Position numbers and translations under genes: made by a program
Shown here: in pieces, positions 16,436 through 24,727 of the stretch
Numbering within the stretch: position 1 is the stretch's first letter
Layout: each line of letters opens with the position of its first letter
Assembly: GCF_004217615.1 (NCBI RefSeq)
Contig: NZ_SHLD01000001.1
Location: 1,922,001 to 1,986,000, forward strand
Length of the DNA: 64,000 nucleotides
Reading direction: 5' to 3'
Source of the DNA: Micromonospora kangleipakensis
GTDB taxonomy: Bacteria > Actinomycetota > Actinomycetes > Mycobacteriales > Micromonosporaceae
The notes under the pieces: model-generated
Database searches by the model: none
What the model was told of the DNA's origin: nothing
What the model saw: the letters and a program-made list of their open reading frames with translations, nothing else

Positions 16436-17719
16436 GTGACTCCCCGGGAGGTGCTGAGGCCGCTGGTTCGCGGCAGCACGTGGCGGCGGGCCGTGTTCCT
16501 GCTGCTCGGCGGGGTGCTCGTGCTGCCGTACGCGCTGCTCGCTGCGGCCTTCGCCCAGTTGCTGGCCAACGACGACGTACCCCGCCCGGCGGGTGCGGGG
16601 TTGCTGCTGGTGGGCGCGGTGCTCGCGGCCGTGCCGGTCTTCCTGGCCGGCAGCCGGGCGCTGGAGATCGCCGCCGCCCGGGCGCTGCTCGCGGTCGACC
16701 TGCCGGAGCCGGCGGCGGGCTGGCGGATCGACCGGGAGACCCGGCTGCGTTCCGCGCTCTGGATCGCCCTGCACCTGGTCACCGGAGGCCTGGTGCTCTT
16801 CGCGGCGATCAGCGCGTTCCCCATGGCGCTGGTCTTCATCGCCCAGCAGTTCGGCCTCGACGTCGGGGCGGCGGACGTCGACGGGCTCGGTCCGCTGGCC
16901 GGTCGGGACCCGCGCTGGATGACCCTGACCGGGGTGGTGCTGCTGGTCGGGCTCGGGTACGCCGTCGCCGGGCTGGGCGCGCTCGCCGCGTCGATGGCGC
17001 CGGTGCTGCTCGGCCCGTCCCAGGGGGAGCGGCTCGCCGCCCTGGAGGCCAGGGCCACCCGACTGGCCGAGCGGAACCGGCTCGCCCGGGAACTGCACGA
17101 CTCCGTCGGGCACGCCCTGACAGTGGCGACCCTCCAGGCCGGCGCCGCCCGGGAACTGCTCGACGCCGACCCGGAGTTCGCCCGCCGGGCGCTCACCGCG
17201 ATCGAGGAGACCAGCCGGCACGCGATGGACGACCTGGACCACGTGCTCGGGCTGCTCCGGGAGACCGAGGCCGGGGCGCGGGTACCGGCCGGCACCGCGC
17301 CGCAGCGCACCCTGACCGAGCTGGACCGGCTGGTCGCCGACACGCGGGCCACCGGGCTGGCGGTCCACGCGCGGGTCAGCGGGGCGCTCGCCGACCTGCC
17401 GGCGGCGGTGTCCCGGGAGGGGTACCGGATCGTCCAGGAGGGGCTGACCAACGCCGCCCGCTACGGCCGCGGCCCAGTGACGCTGCGGGTCGACGTACCC
17501 CCGGACGGTCTGGAGATCGAGCTGGTCAATAGCCTCGCCGGCGCGACCGGGCCGCCACGCGACGGACGTGGCCTCGCCGCGTCCCACGGCGGCGGGCGCG
17601 GCCTGGACGGCATGCGGGAACGGGTGCTGCTGCTCGGCGGCCGGATCACCGCCGGGCCGGCGGACGGACGGTGGCTGGTCCGGGTCCAGCTGCCGACCCC
17701 GAGGGGTGAACCGCGATGA
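16436..17719 (+). CDS. NarL-type sensor histidine kinase
   Basis: A 427-residue membrane kinase. Four membrane spans (residues 18-42, 53-72, 108-138, 163-195) form a sensor-type N-terminal domain. A HisKA_3 dimerisation helix with phospho-acceptor His221 (ARELHDSVGHALTV) follows, then a HATPase domain with an N-box (REGYRIVQEGLTNAARYG) and glycine-rich ATP lid (GRGLDGMRERVLLLGG). GTG 16436 is preceded by GGGAGAA. The stop overlaps the response regulator ATG by four bases. There is no large extracellular loop, so the signal is probably within or near the membrane. Confidence 0.88.
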   Translation: MTPREVLRPLVRGSTWRRAVFLLLGGVLVLPYALLAAAFAQLLANDDVPRPAGAGLLLVGAVLAAVPVFLAGSRALEIAAARALLAVDLPEPAAGWRIDRETRLRSALWIALHLVTGGLVLFAAISAFPMALVFIAQQFGLDVGAADVDGLGPLAGRDPRWMTLTGVVLLVGLGYAVAGLGALAASMAPVLLGPSQGERLAALEARATRLAERNRLARELHDSVGHALTVATLQAGAARELLDADPEFARRALTAIEETSRHAMDDLDHVLGLLRETEAGARVPAGTAPQRTLTELDRLVADTRATGLAVHARVSGALADLPAAVSREGYRIVQEGLTNAARYGRGPVTLRVDVPPDGLEIELVNSLAGATGPPRDGRGLAASHGGGRGLDGMRERVLLLGGRITAGPADGRWLVRVQLPTPRGEPR

Positions 17720-18366
17720 CCACGGACGTGCTGATCGTCGACGACGACGAGCTGATCCGGGTCGGGCTGCGGGCGATCATCGACGCCCAGCCGGACCTGC
17801 GGGTGGTCGGGGAGGCCGCCGACGGCGCCGAGGTGCCGCCGCTGGTGGCGAAGCTGCGTCCCCAGGTGGTGCTGATGGATGTCCGGATGCCGGCCATCGA
17901 CGGCATCCAGGCCACCCGGCGCCTGCTCGCCACCTCGGCCGACCCGCCCCGGGTCCTGGTGATCACCACCTTCGCCAACGACGAGTACGTCTACGACGCG
18001 CTGCGCGTCGGGGCCAGTGGCTTCCTGCTCAAGCGGGCCCGCCCGACCGAGGTGGTGGAGGCGATCCGGGTGGTGGCGGCCGGTGAGTCGCTGCTCTTCC
18101 CGGCGGCGATCCGCCAGCTCGTCGGCGCGTACGGCGGGCGGGGCGGCGACGGGCTGCGCTCCGCCCGGCTCACCGACCGGGAGGCGGAGGTGCTCCGGCT
18201 GATGACCACCGGCCTGTCCAACACCGAGATCGCCGCGCACCTGGTGGTCGGGGCCGAGACGGTGAAGACGCACGTCGGTAACGTGCTGGCCAAGCTCGGC
18301 GTCCGGGACCGCACCCAGGCGGTCATCGCCGCGTACGACTCCGGTTTCGTCGTCCCTTCCGGCTGA
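17716..18366 (+). CDS. NarL/LuxR-family response regulator
   Basis: A 216-residue regulator. The receiver domain (1-120) has acidic Asp9-Asp11, phosphorylation site Asp55 (VVLMDVRMPAIDG), a conserved Thr in ITTFANDEY and Lys in FLLKRARP. The C-terminal LuxR helix-turn-helix (about 152-207) reads LTDREAEVLRLMTTG then VKTHVGNVLAKLGVRDR. It is the cognate partner of the overlapping kinase. The shared palindromes before the operon and before 18461 suggest it regulates itself and the next gene. Confidence 0.9.
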   Translation: MTTDVLIVDDDELIRVGLRAIIDAQPDLRVVGEAADGAEVPPLVAKLRPQVVLMDVRMPAIDGIQATRRLLATSADPPRVLVITTFANDEYVYDALRVGASGFLLKRARPTEVVEAIRVVAAGESLLFPAAIRQLVGAYGGRGGDGLRSARLTDREAEVLRLMTTGLSNTEIAAHLVVGAETVKTHVGNVLAKLGVRDRTQAVIAAYDSGFVVPSG

Positions 18367-18388
18367 GCGTTCCCGGCGGGCCGAGCCG

Positions 18389-18404
18389 TCCCCCGGCCGG
18401 GGGA
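18389..18404. promoter_or_regulatory. Perfect 16-bp palindrome before the 18461 gene
   Basis: TCCCCCGGCCGGGGGA is a perfect palindrome and shares TCCCC-N6-GGGGA with the site at 16384-16401. It lies 56 bp upstream of the membrane protein gene and just after the response regulator gene. Confidence 0.5.
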
Positions 18405-18460
18405 GCGGGTTCACCGTCGCACGGGAGGGCTCGCGGCGCCCGCCCGCCGAGGCTGGAGCC

Positions 18461-19519
18461 ATGACGACGACAACCATCGTTCCCACCCACCGCGCCGGGC
18501 GGGCCGCGCCGCTCGCCGCCGGCTGGCTCGGGCTCTGGGGCGTCCTCGCCCTGGTCGCCACGGTCACCGGCACCGGCTACCCGTTCGGCGTCGACGACCC
18601 GGACGGCGACGCCAACCTGCTGCGGCTGATCCCCGATCCGGTCGGGCCGCCGCTCTTCGCGGCGCTGCTGCTGACCGCGGCGGTCGCCGCGCTCGCCATG
18701 AACGAGCCGGCGCACCCGTCCCGGCCGCTGCGGGCCCTGCTGCTCGGCTACGGCTGGACGGTCGCCTTCGTCCTGGCCGTGGTCGTGCCGGACGCCCGGG
18801 TACTGATCATCCTCGGCTACGCGCCGATGCTCCTCCTCGGGGCGCCGTTCGGCTGGCCGCCGGTCGACTACGCCGACGTCTTCACCTGGGCGCTGTTCGC
18901 CAGGGCCGCCGCGATGGCCGGCGGGGTGCTGCTGGCCCTGGCGGTGCTGGGCTGGCAGCGGCGTACCGCCGGGGCCTGCCCCGGCTGCGGCCGGGACGGC
19001 GCCGACCACGGCTGGACCACCCCCGCCGCCGCGGCCCGGTGGGGCCGGTGGGCGGCGTACGTCGCCGCGGCCATCCCCACCCTGTACGCGCTCACCCGGT
19101 TCGCCTGGGCGGCCGGCATCCCGCTCGGCATCCCCCGCAGCTTCCTCGACGAGATGCAGGAGAGCGGACTGGTCTGGGCCGGCGCCGGGCTGGGGGCGTT
19201 CGCCGTGGTCGGCGCGATCCTCACCCTCGGGCTGGTGCAGCGCTGGGGTGAGCGGTTCCCGCGCTGGATGGTCGGCCTGGCCGGCCGTCGGGTGCCGGTG
19301 CTGCTCGCGGTCGTCCCGGCAGCCCTGGTCTCGCTGGCGGTCACCGCGGCCACCCTCGGCCTGGTCACCAACCCGGAGTTCTGGCACCTGACCGGCGGGT
19401 TCAGCATGGCCAGCGCGCCGATGCTGCTCTGGCCGTTCTGGGGGCCGGCGCTCGCCGCCGCCACCTACGCCTACCAGCTGCGCCGCCGGGGCGTCTGCCG
19501 GCGCTGCGACCGGGGCTGA
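18461..19519 (+). CDS. Polytopic membrane protein of unknown function
   Basis: A 352-residue protein with about eight hydrophobic segments. A Cys motif CPGCGRDGADH lies in the central cytoplasmic loop, and the C-terminus CRRCDRG could complete a zinc ribbon. I do not recognise the family. Start ATG 18461 has GGAG close by. Position after a two-component system and a shared palindrome suggest it is that system's target or accessory. Confidence 0.75.
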   Translation: MTTTTIVPTHRAGRAAPLAAGWLGLWGVLALVATVTGTGYPFGVDDPDGDANLLRLIPDPVGPPLFAALLLTAAVAALAMNEPAHPSRPLRALLLGYGWTVAFVLAVVVPDARVLIILGYAPMLLLGAPFGWPPVDYADVFTWALFARAAAMAGGVLLALAVLGWQRRTAGACPGCGRDGADHGWTTPAAAARWGRWAAYVAAAIPTLYALTRFAWAAGIPLGIPRSFLDEMQESGLVWAGAGLGAFAVVGAILTLGLVQRWGERFPRWMVGLAGRRVPVLLAVVPAALVSLAVTAATLGLVTNPEFWHLTGGFSMASAPMLLWPFWGPALAAATYAYQLRRRGVCRRCDRG

Positions 19520-19566
19520 TCTCCGATCGGCGGGACCGGACAGAATCGTGAGCTAGCGTTGCTCGG

Positions 19567-21021
19567 GTGACTGCGCCAAACCAGGTTTCCCCGGTCCCGC
19601 CCGCCGACCTGCCCGGCACGCTCGGTGAACTGCGGGCGTCCGGCCACCACTACCGCACGGTCAAGCAGGAGATCCGCGACAACCTCCTCGCCCGGATGCG
19701 CTCCGGCGAGGACCGTTTCCCCGGCATCGTCGGGTACGAGGACACCGTGCTGCCCGAGGTCGAGCGGGCCCTGCTCGCCGGCCACGACATGGTGCTGCTC
19801 GGCGAGCGCGGCCAGGGCAAGACCCGGCTGATCCGCTCGCTCGGCGCGCTGCTCGACGAGTGGACCCCCGTCATCCCCGGCTCGGTGCTCAACGAGCACC
19901 CGCTGCACCCGCTCACCCCGGCCTCCCGCGCGCTGGTCGCCGAGGCCGGCGACGACCTGCCGGTCGGCTGGCTGCACCGCTCGATGCGGTACGGCGAGAA
20001 GCTGGCCACCCCGGACACCAGCGTCGGCGACCTGATCGGCGACGTCGACCCGATCCGGATCGCCCAGGGGCGCACCCTCGGCGACCCCGAGACGATCCAC
20101 TTCGGGCTGGTGCCCCGCACCAACCGGGGCATCTTCGCCGTCAACGAGCTGCCCGACCTGGCCGAACGCATCCAGGTGGCGCTGCTCAACGTGCTGGAGG
20201 AGCGGGACATCCAGGTCCGCGGCTACCAGCTGCGGCTGCCGCTGGACCTGCTCCTGGTGGCCAGCGCCAACCCGGAGGACTACACCAACCGGGGCCGGAT
20301 CATCACCCCGCTGAAGGACCGCTTCGGCGCGGAGATCCGCACCCACTACCCGGTCGACCTGGAGCTGGAACTGGCCTTGATCCGGCAGGAGGCCGATCTG
20401 GTCGCCGACGTGCCCGAGCACGTGCTGGAGGTGCTGGCCCGGTTCGCCCGCGCGGTCCGCGAGTCGCCGTCGGTGGACCCGCGCTCCGGCGTCTCCGCCC
20501 GCTTCGCGATCGCCGCCGCCGAGACGGTCGCCGCCGCCGCGCTGCGCCGCGCCGGCCTGCTCGCCGCCGGTCCCGCTCCCGAGGGGGTACGCCCCGAGGC
20601 GCCGGTCGCCCGGGTCGGCGACGCGGTCTCCGTCACCTCCACGCTGCGCGGCAAGGTCGAGTTCGAGAGCGGCGAGGAGGGGCGGGAGATCGAGGTGCTG
20701 GCCCACCTGCTGCGTACCGCCACCGCCGAGACGTTCCGGGCCCGGCTGGCCGGGCTGGACCTGTCCGGGTTCACCGCGCTGGTCGCCGAGGACGGGGTGA
20801 TCGAGACCGGGGAGCTGGTCTCCTCGGCCGAGCTGCTGCGCCAGGTCGGCACCGTGCCGGGGCTGGCCAAGGCGCTGGACCGGCTGGGGCTGGGCGACGC
20901 GCCGACTCCGGAGCAGGCCGCCGCCGGGGTCGAGTTCGTCCTGGAGGGGTTGCACCTTACCCGCCGGCTCGGCAAGGACGTCACCGCGTCGGGTCGCACC
21001 GTCTACGGCGGCCGGGGCTGA
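19567..21021 (+). CDS. MoxR/magnesium-chelatase-like AAA+ ATPase
   Basis: A 484-residue AAA+ ATPase. Walker A is GERGQGKT (79-86). A Walker B-like segment GIFAVNELPDL, sensor 1 in LLVASANPEDYTNRG and an arginine region ITPLKDRFGAEIRTHYP follow. MoxR-type ATPases act as chaperones or metal-insertion motors with a vWA-domain partner, and such a partner starts 3 bp after this stop codon. Start is GTG 19567. The target complex is not evident from neighbours. Confidence 0.88.
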   Translation: MTAPNQVSPVPPADLPGTLGELRASGHHYRTVKQEIRDNLLARMRSGEDRFPGIVGYEDTVLPEVERALLAGHDMVLLGERGQGKTRLIRSLGALLDEWTPVIPGSVLNEHPLHPLTPASRALVAEAGDDLPVGWLHRSMRYGEKLATPDTSVGDLIGDVDPIRIAQGRTLGDPETIHFGLVPRTNRGIFAVNELPDLAERIQVALLNVLEERDIQVRGYQLRLPLDLLLVASANPEDYTNRGRIITPLKDRFGAEIRTHYPVDLELELALIRQEADLVADVPEHVLEVLARFARAVRESPSVDPRSGVSARFAIAAAETVAAAALRRAGLLAAGPAPEGVRPEAPVARVGDAVSVTSTLRGKVEFESGEEGREIEVLAHLLRTATAETFRARLAGLDLSGFTALVAEDGVIETGELVSSAELLRQVGTVPGLAKALDRLGLGDAPTPEQAAAGVEFVLEGLHLTRRLGKDVTASGRTVYGGRG

Positions 21022-21023
21022 CC

Positions 21024-22976
21024 ATGGCCGGCAACCGGTTCCGGTACGGCCAGTGGCGGGGCGGGCCCGACCCGCTCGCCCCGCCGTACGACGTGCGCGC
21101 CGCGGTGGACGCGGTCGGCGCGGAGGTGCTGAACGGCGGGAGCCTCCGGGAGGCGCTGCGCGACCTGCTGCGCCGTGGCCCGCAGGGGCGGGGCGGCCTG
21201 GACGACCTGGCCGCCCGGGCCCGGCGGCTGCGCCGCGACGCGCTGCGCCGGGGCGACCTGGACGGCGCGGTCACCCGCGCCCGGGCCCTGCTCGACCAGG
21301 CCCTCGCCGCCGAGCGGGACGAGCTGCGTGGCCGCGACGGCGACGACGCCCGCTTCGCCGAGGCGGTGCTGGACAACCTGCCCCGCTCCACCGCCCGCGC
21401 GGTGGAGGAGCTCTCCGGCTACCAGTGGGCCAGCGACGAGGCCCGGCAGACGTACCAGCGGATCCTCGACGGGCTCCGCGGCGAGGTGCTGGAACAGCGC
21501 TTCGCCGGGCTGCGGGACGCCGCCCGGGCGGCCGCCGACCCGGCCGTGCAGCGGCAGCTCGGCGAGATGATGCGGGACCTCAACGACCTGCTGGCCCGGC
21601 ACGCCCGCGCCGAGGACACCACCGATGCGTTCGCCGAGTTCATGCGCCGGCACGGCGAGTTCTTCCCGGAGCAGCCGAAGGACGTCGACGAGCTGGTTGA
21701 CGTGCTGGCCCGCCGGGCGGCGGCCGGGGAGCGGCTGATGCGGTCGCTGTCCGACCGGCAGCGGGAGGAGCTGGCCGGGCTGATGCGCCAGTCGCTCGGC
21801 GAGCAGCTGGCCGGCGAGCTGTCCGCGCTCGACGCCCACCTGCAGGCGCTGCGCCCCGACCTGAACTGGCAGCGCGGGGAGCGGGTCCGCGGTGACCAGC
21901 CGCTCGGCTACGGCGAGGCGACCGGGGCGCTCGGCGAGATCGCCGAGCTGGACGAGCTGTTGGACTCCCTCGACCAGGAGCACGCGGGCGCCACCCTCGA
22001 CGACGTCGACGTCGACGCGGTGGCCCGGACGCTGGGTCGGGACGCCGCCGACGACGTACGCCGGCTGCGGGAGCTGGAGCGGGAGCTGCGCCGGCAGGGC
22101 TGGGTGAGCCGGGACGCGGACGGGCTGACCCTGAGCCCGAAGGCGCTGCGCCGGCTCGCCGGGACCGCGCTGCGCCGGGTCTTCGCCGACCTGACCGCCG
22201 GGCCGCGCGGCCAGCACGACCTCCGCTCGGCGGGTGCCGCCGGCGAGGTCAGCGGGGCGTCCCGGCAGTGGGAGTACGGCGACGAGCAGCCCCTCGACGT
22301 GGTGCGCACCCTCACCCGCGCGGTCCGCCGGGCCGGCCCGACTGTGCCGGTGCAGCTGGCGGTCGAGGACTTCGAGGTGGTGGAGACCGAGCGGCGGGCG
22401 TCGGCGGCGGTGGCGCTCTGCGTGGACCTGTCGTACTCGATGATCTCGCAGGGGCGGTGGGGGCCGATGAAGCAGACCGCCCTCGCGCTGTCGCACCTGG
22501 TGGCGACCCGGTTCCCGCAGGACGCGCTGCAGATCATCGGCTTCGGCCGGGAGGCGCTGCCGCTGACCCAGCAGGAGCTGGCGGCGGTGGAGCCGGACAT
22601 GGAGCAGGGCACCAACCTGCAGCACGCGTTGCGGCTGGCCGGTCGGCACCTGCGCCGCCACCCGGGCGCGGAGCCGGTGGTGCTCGTGGTCACCGACGGC
22701 GAACCCACCGCCCACCTCGACCCGGAGGACGGCGAGGCGTACTTCCACTGGCCGCCGCTGCCGGAGACGATCGAGGCGACGATCCGCGAGGTGGACAAGC
22801 TCACCCGCTACGGCGCCACGCTCAACCTCTTCATGCTCGGCGACGACCCGGGCCTGCGCCGCTTCGTCGACGCCGTGGCCCGCCGCTCCAAGGGCCGCAT
22901 GTTCACCCCGGACCTGGACGACCTGGGCGAGTACGTCGTCAGCGACTACCTCCGCGCCCGCCACGGCCGCCGCTGA
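21024..22976 (+). CDS. vWA-domain partner of the AAA+ ATPase
   Basis: A 650-residue soluble protein. A long helical, charged N-terminal region (1-430) is followed by a C-terminal von Willebrand factor A domain with an intact MIDAS. This comprises D-x-S-x-S at Asp468 (DLSYSMISQG), a Thr in EQGTNLQHAL and Asp558 in VTDGEPTAH. AAA+/vWA gene pairs form RavA-ViaA or CoxD-CoxE-like assemblies in which the vWA protein delivers the substrate. ATG 21024 follows the ATPase stop by 2 bp, so coupling is near certain. The intact MIDAS implies metal-dependent ligand binding. Confidence 0.88.
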   Translation: MAGNRFRYGQWRGGPDPLAPPYDVRAAVDAVGAEVLNGGSLREALRDLLRRGPQGRGGLDDLAARARRLRRDALRRGDLDGAVTRARALLDQALAAERDELRGRDGDDARFAEAVLDNLPRSTARAVEELSGYQWASDEARQTYQRILDGLRGEVLEQRFAGLRDAARAAADPAVQRQLGEMMRDLNDLLARHARAEDTTDAFAEFMRRHGEFFPEQPKDVDELVDVLARRAAAGERLMRSLSDRQREELAGLMRQSLGEQLAGELSALDAHLQALRPDLNWQRGERVRGDQPLGYGEATGALGEIAELDELLDSLDQEHAGATLDDVDVDAVARTLGRDAADDVRRLRELERELRRQGWVSRDADGLTLSPKALRRLAGTALRRVFADLTAGPRGQHDLRSAGAAGEVSGASRQWEYGDEQPLDVVRTLTRAVRRAGPTVPVQLAVEDFEVVETERRASAAVALCVDLSYSMISQGRWGPMKQTALALSHLVATRFPQDALQIIGFGREALPLTQQELAAVEPDMEQGTNLQHALRLAGRHLRRHPGAEPVVLVVTDGEPTAHLDPEDGEAYFHWPPLPETIEATIREVDKLTRYGATLNLFMLGDDPGLRRFVDAVARRSKGRMFTPDLDDLGEYVVSDYLRARHGRR

Positions 22977-22995
22977 CCCCTCCCCGCCCCCTCGC

Positions 22996-23075
22996 CCCGT
23001 CGATCATGGAGTTGTGGTCGTGGACGAATCCCCTCATCCGGGTGAAATGGAGGCCATAACTCCCTGATCGACGGG
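22996..23075. repeat. Long imperfect intergenic palindrome (REP-like)
   Basis: CCCGTCGATCA (22996-23006) pairs perfectly with TGATCGACGGG (23065-23075). The inner TGGAGTTGTGG and CCATAACTCCC extend the stem imperfectly around a 36-nt loop. It lies between the vWA and DinB genes and may act as a terminator. The shape resembles dispersed intergenic repeats of actinomycetes. Confidence 0.55.
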
Positions 23076-23098
23076 TGGGGGCGGGGTTGACTGCGGGG

Positions 23099-23575
23099 AT
23101 GGAGAGTGGGGGGTTGCGGCGGGTCTATGACGAGGTGCTCGAGGAGGTGGACGCGGGCGGGTTCGGGGCGCCGGCCGAGGGGGAGCTGAGCGCGGAGCAG
23201 ATCGTGGCGCACCTGGCCGCCAACGACGAGCTGCTGAGCGAGGCGACCGAGGCGGTGCTCGCCGGGTCGCCGTTCGCCTACTACGACCTGGAGACGATCC
23301 ACCGCCCGCAGCTCGACGCGCTGGTCTCCGAGTGCGGCGGGCTGGACGGGGTGGGCAGCCTGCTCCGGGCGACCAGCCAGAAGCTCTGCGTGCTGGTCGA
23401 GCGGCTCGGCCCGGCCGCCGACACCCCGGTCGAGACCCACCTGCGCGAGGGCTTCGACCTGATCGTCGACCAACACCTGCCCTGGGGACGCACCCTCGAC
23501 CTGCACACCCGCGTCCACCTCCCGATGCACCTCGCCCAACTCCGCACCCTCCGCCGCCACCCCCATCCCGCTTGA
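23099..23575 (+). CDS. DinB/maleylpyruvate-isomerase-like four-helix protein
   Basis: A 158-residue protein. The helical segments SAEQIVAHLAANDELLSEATEAVL, LGPAADTPVETHLRE and VHLPMHLAQLRTLRRH place His residues as in DinB-like metal-binding four-helix bundles, which include mycothiol-dependent enzymes. The reaction is unknown. ATG 23099 is chosen because GGGG precedes it; a GTG at 23075 would begin inside the palindrome. Confidence 0.65.
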   Translation: MESGGLRRVYDEVLEEVDAGGFGAPAEGELSAEQIVAHLAANDELLSEATEAVLAGSPFAYYDLETIHRPQLDALVSECGGLDGVGSLLRATSQKLCVLVERLGPAADTPVETHLREGFDLIVDQHLPWGRTLDLHTRVHLPMHLAQLRTLRRHPHPA

Positions 23576-23685
23576 CCCCCCGCTCGCCGCGATCGTGCCG
23601 TTGTTGCCTGGACGAGTGCCGCGAAAGTGTCATCCCGGCTACCGGAGTGCCCGGTCGCCGGAGCCGCAGCCGGAGCCGGCAGGGG

Positions 23686-24657
23686 TTAGGCGGTGTGGTG
23701 GAAGGTGCGACGGTAGGCCGTGGGGGCGACGCCGACGCGGTGGTGGAAATGCTGGCGCAGGGCGGCGGTGGTGCCGAAGCCGGCGTGCCGGGCCACCTGG
23801 TCGACGGTCAGGTCGGTGGTCTCCAGCAGCAGCCGGGCGTGCTCGGTGCGCTGCTGGAGCAGCCACTGCGCCGGGCTCAGCCCGGTCTCGGAGCGGAAAT
23901 GCCGGGTGAAAGTGCGCACGCTCATCCGGGCGTGCGCGGCCAGGTCGCGCAGCGCGACCGGCTCGTGCAGCCGTTGCCGGGCCCACTCCCGGGTCGCCGC
24001 GGTGCCGGTCTCCGCCGCCCGGGGGATCGGCCGCTCGATGTACTGGGCCTGGCCGCCGTCCCGCCACGGCGGCATCACGCAGCGCCGCGCCGCCCGGTTG
24101 GCCACCTCGCTGCCGTGGTCGGTGCGGATGACGTGCAGGCAGAGGTCGATGCCGGCGGCCACCCCGGCCGACGTGAGCACCCCGTCGTCGATGAAGAGCA
24201 CCTCCGGATCCAGGTCGACGTCCGGGTGCAGCCGGCGGAACAGGCTGGCGTACGCCCAGTGGGTGGTGGCCCGGCGGCCGTCGAGGAGCCCGGCGGCGGC
24301 CAGCACGAAGGCCCCGGTGCAGATCGACATGATCCGGGCGCCCCGCTGGTGGGCCGCCCGGAGCGCCGCCGCGACGTCCGGGTCGACCGTGCCGTCGGTC
24401 AGTGCGGGCCCGCCGTGGATGCCGGGGACGACCACCGTGTCGGCGGCCTCGATCAGCTCCAGCCCGTGGTCGGGGAGGACCCGGAAACCGGCGGTGCTGC
24501 GGACCGGCCGACCGCCCGGGGTGCAGGTGCCGACGGTGTAGAGCTGCGCCAGGTTGTCGGTGCGGGCGGTGCCGAAGACCTGGGCCGGGGTGCCGAGGTC
24601 GAGGCCGACCACCTGGTCGATGGCGAGCACCGCGATCCGGTGCGGGACGAGGGTCAT
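23686..24657 (-). CDS. GlxA-like AraC-family regulator with DJ-1/PfpI domain
   Basis: A 323-residue regulator. The N-terminal DJ-1/PfpI-like domain (1-175) has an elbow Cys in SICTGAFVLAAAGLLDG. The C-terminal AraC domain (about 215-315) has two helix-turn-helix units, LRDLAAHARMSVRTFTRHF and VDQVARHAGFGTTAALRQHF, and ends VAPTAYRRTFHHTA. GlxA-type regulators sense small metabolites. It is divergent from an MFS transporter, the likely target. An ATG at 24657 gives the usual family N-terminus. Confidence 0.88.
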   Translation of the reverse strand: MTLVPHRIAVLAIDQVVGLDLGTPAQVFGTARTDNLAQLYTVGTCTPGGRPVRSTAGFRVLPDHGLELIEAADTVVVPGIHGGPALTDGTVDPDVAAALRAAHQRGARIMSICTGAFVLAAAGLLDGRRATTHWAYASLFRRLHPDVDLDPEVLFIDDGVLTSAGVAAGIDLCLHVIRTDHGSEVANRAARRCVMPPWRDGGQAQYIERPIPRAAETGTAATREWARQRLHEPVALRDLAAHARMSVRTFTRHFRSETGLSPAQWLLQQRTEHARLLLETTDLTVDQVARHAGFGTTAALRQHFHHRVGVAPTAYRRTFHHTA

Positions 24658-24727
24658 GGCCCGATTATTGCGCATGATGGCTTTCCGGCCACTCGTCGTT
24701 CCGGCCGCCGATGCCGAGACTCGTACG

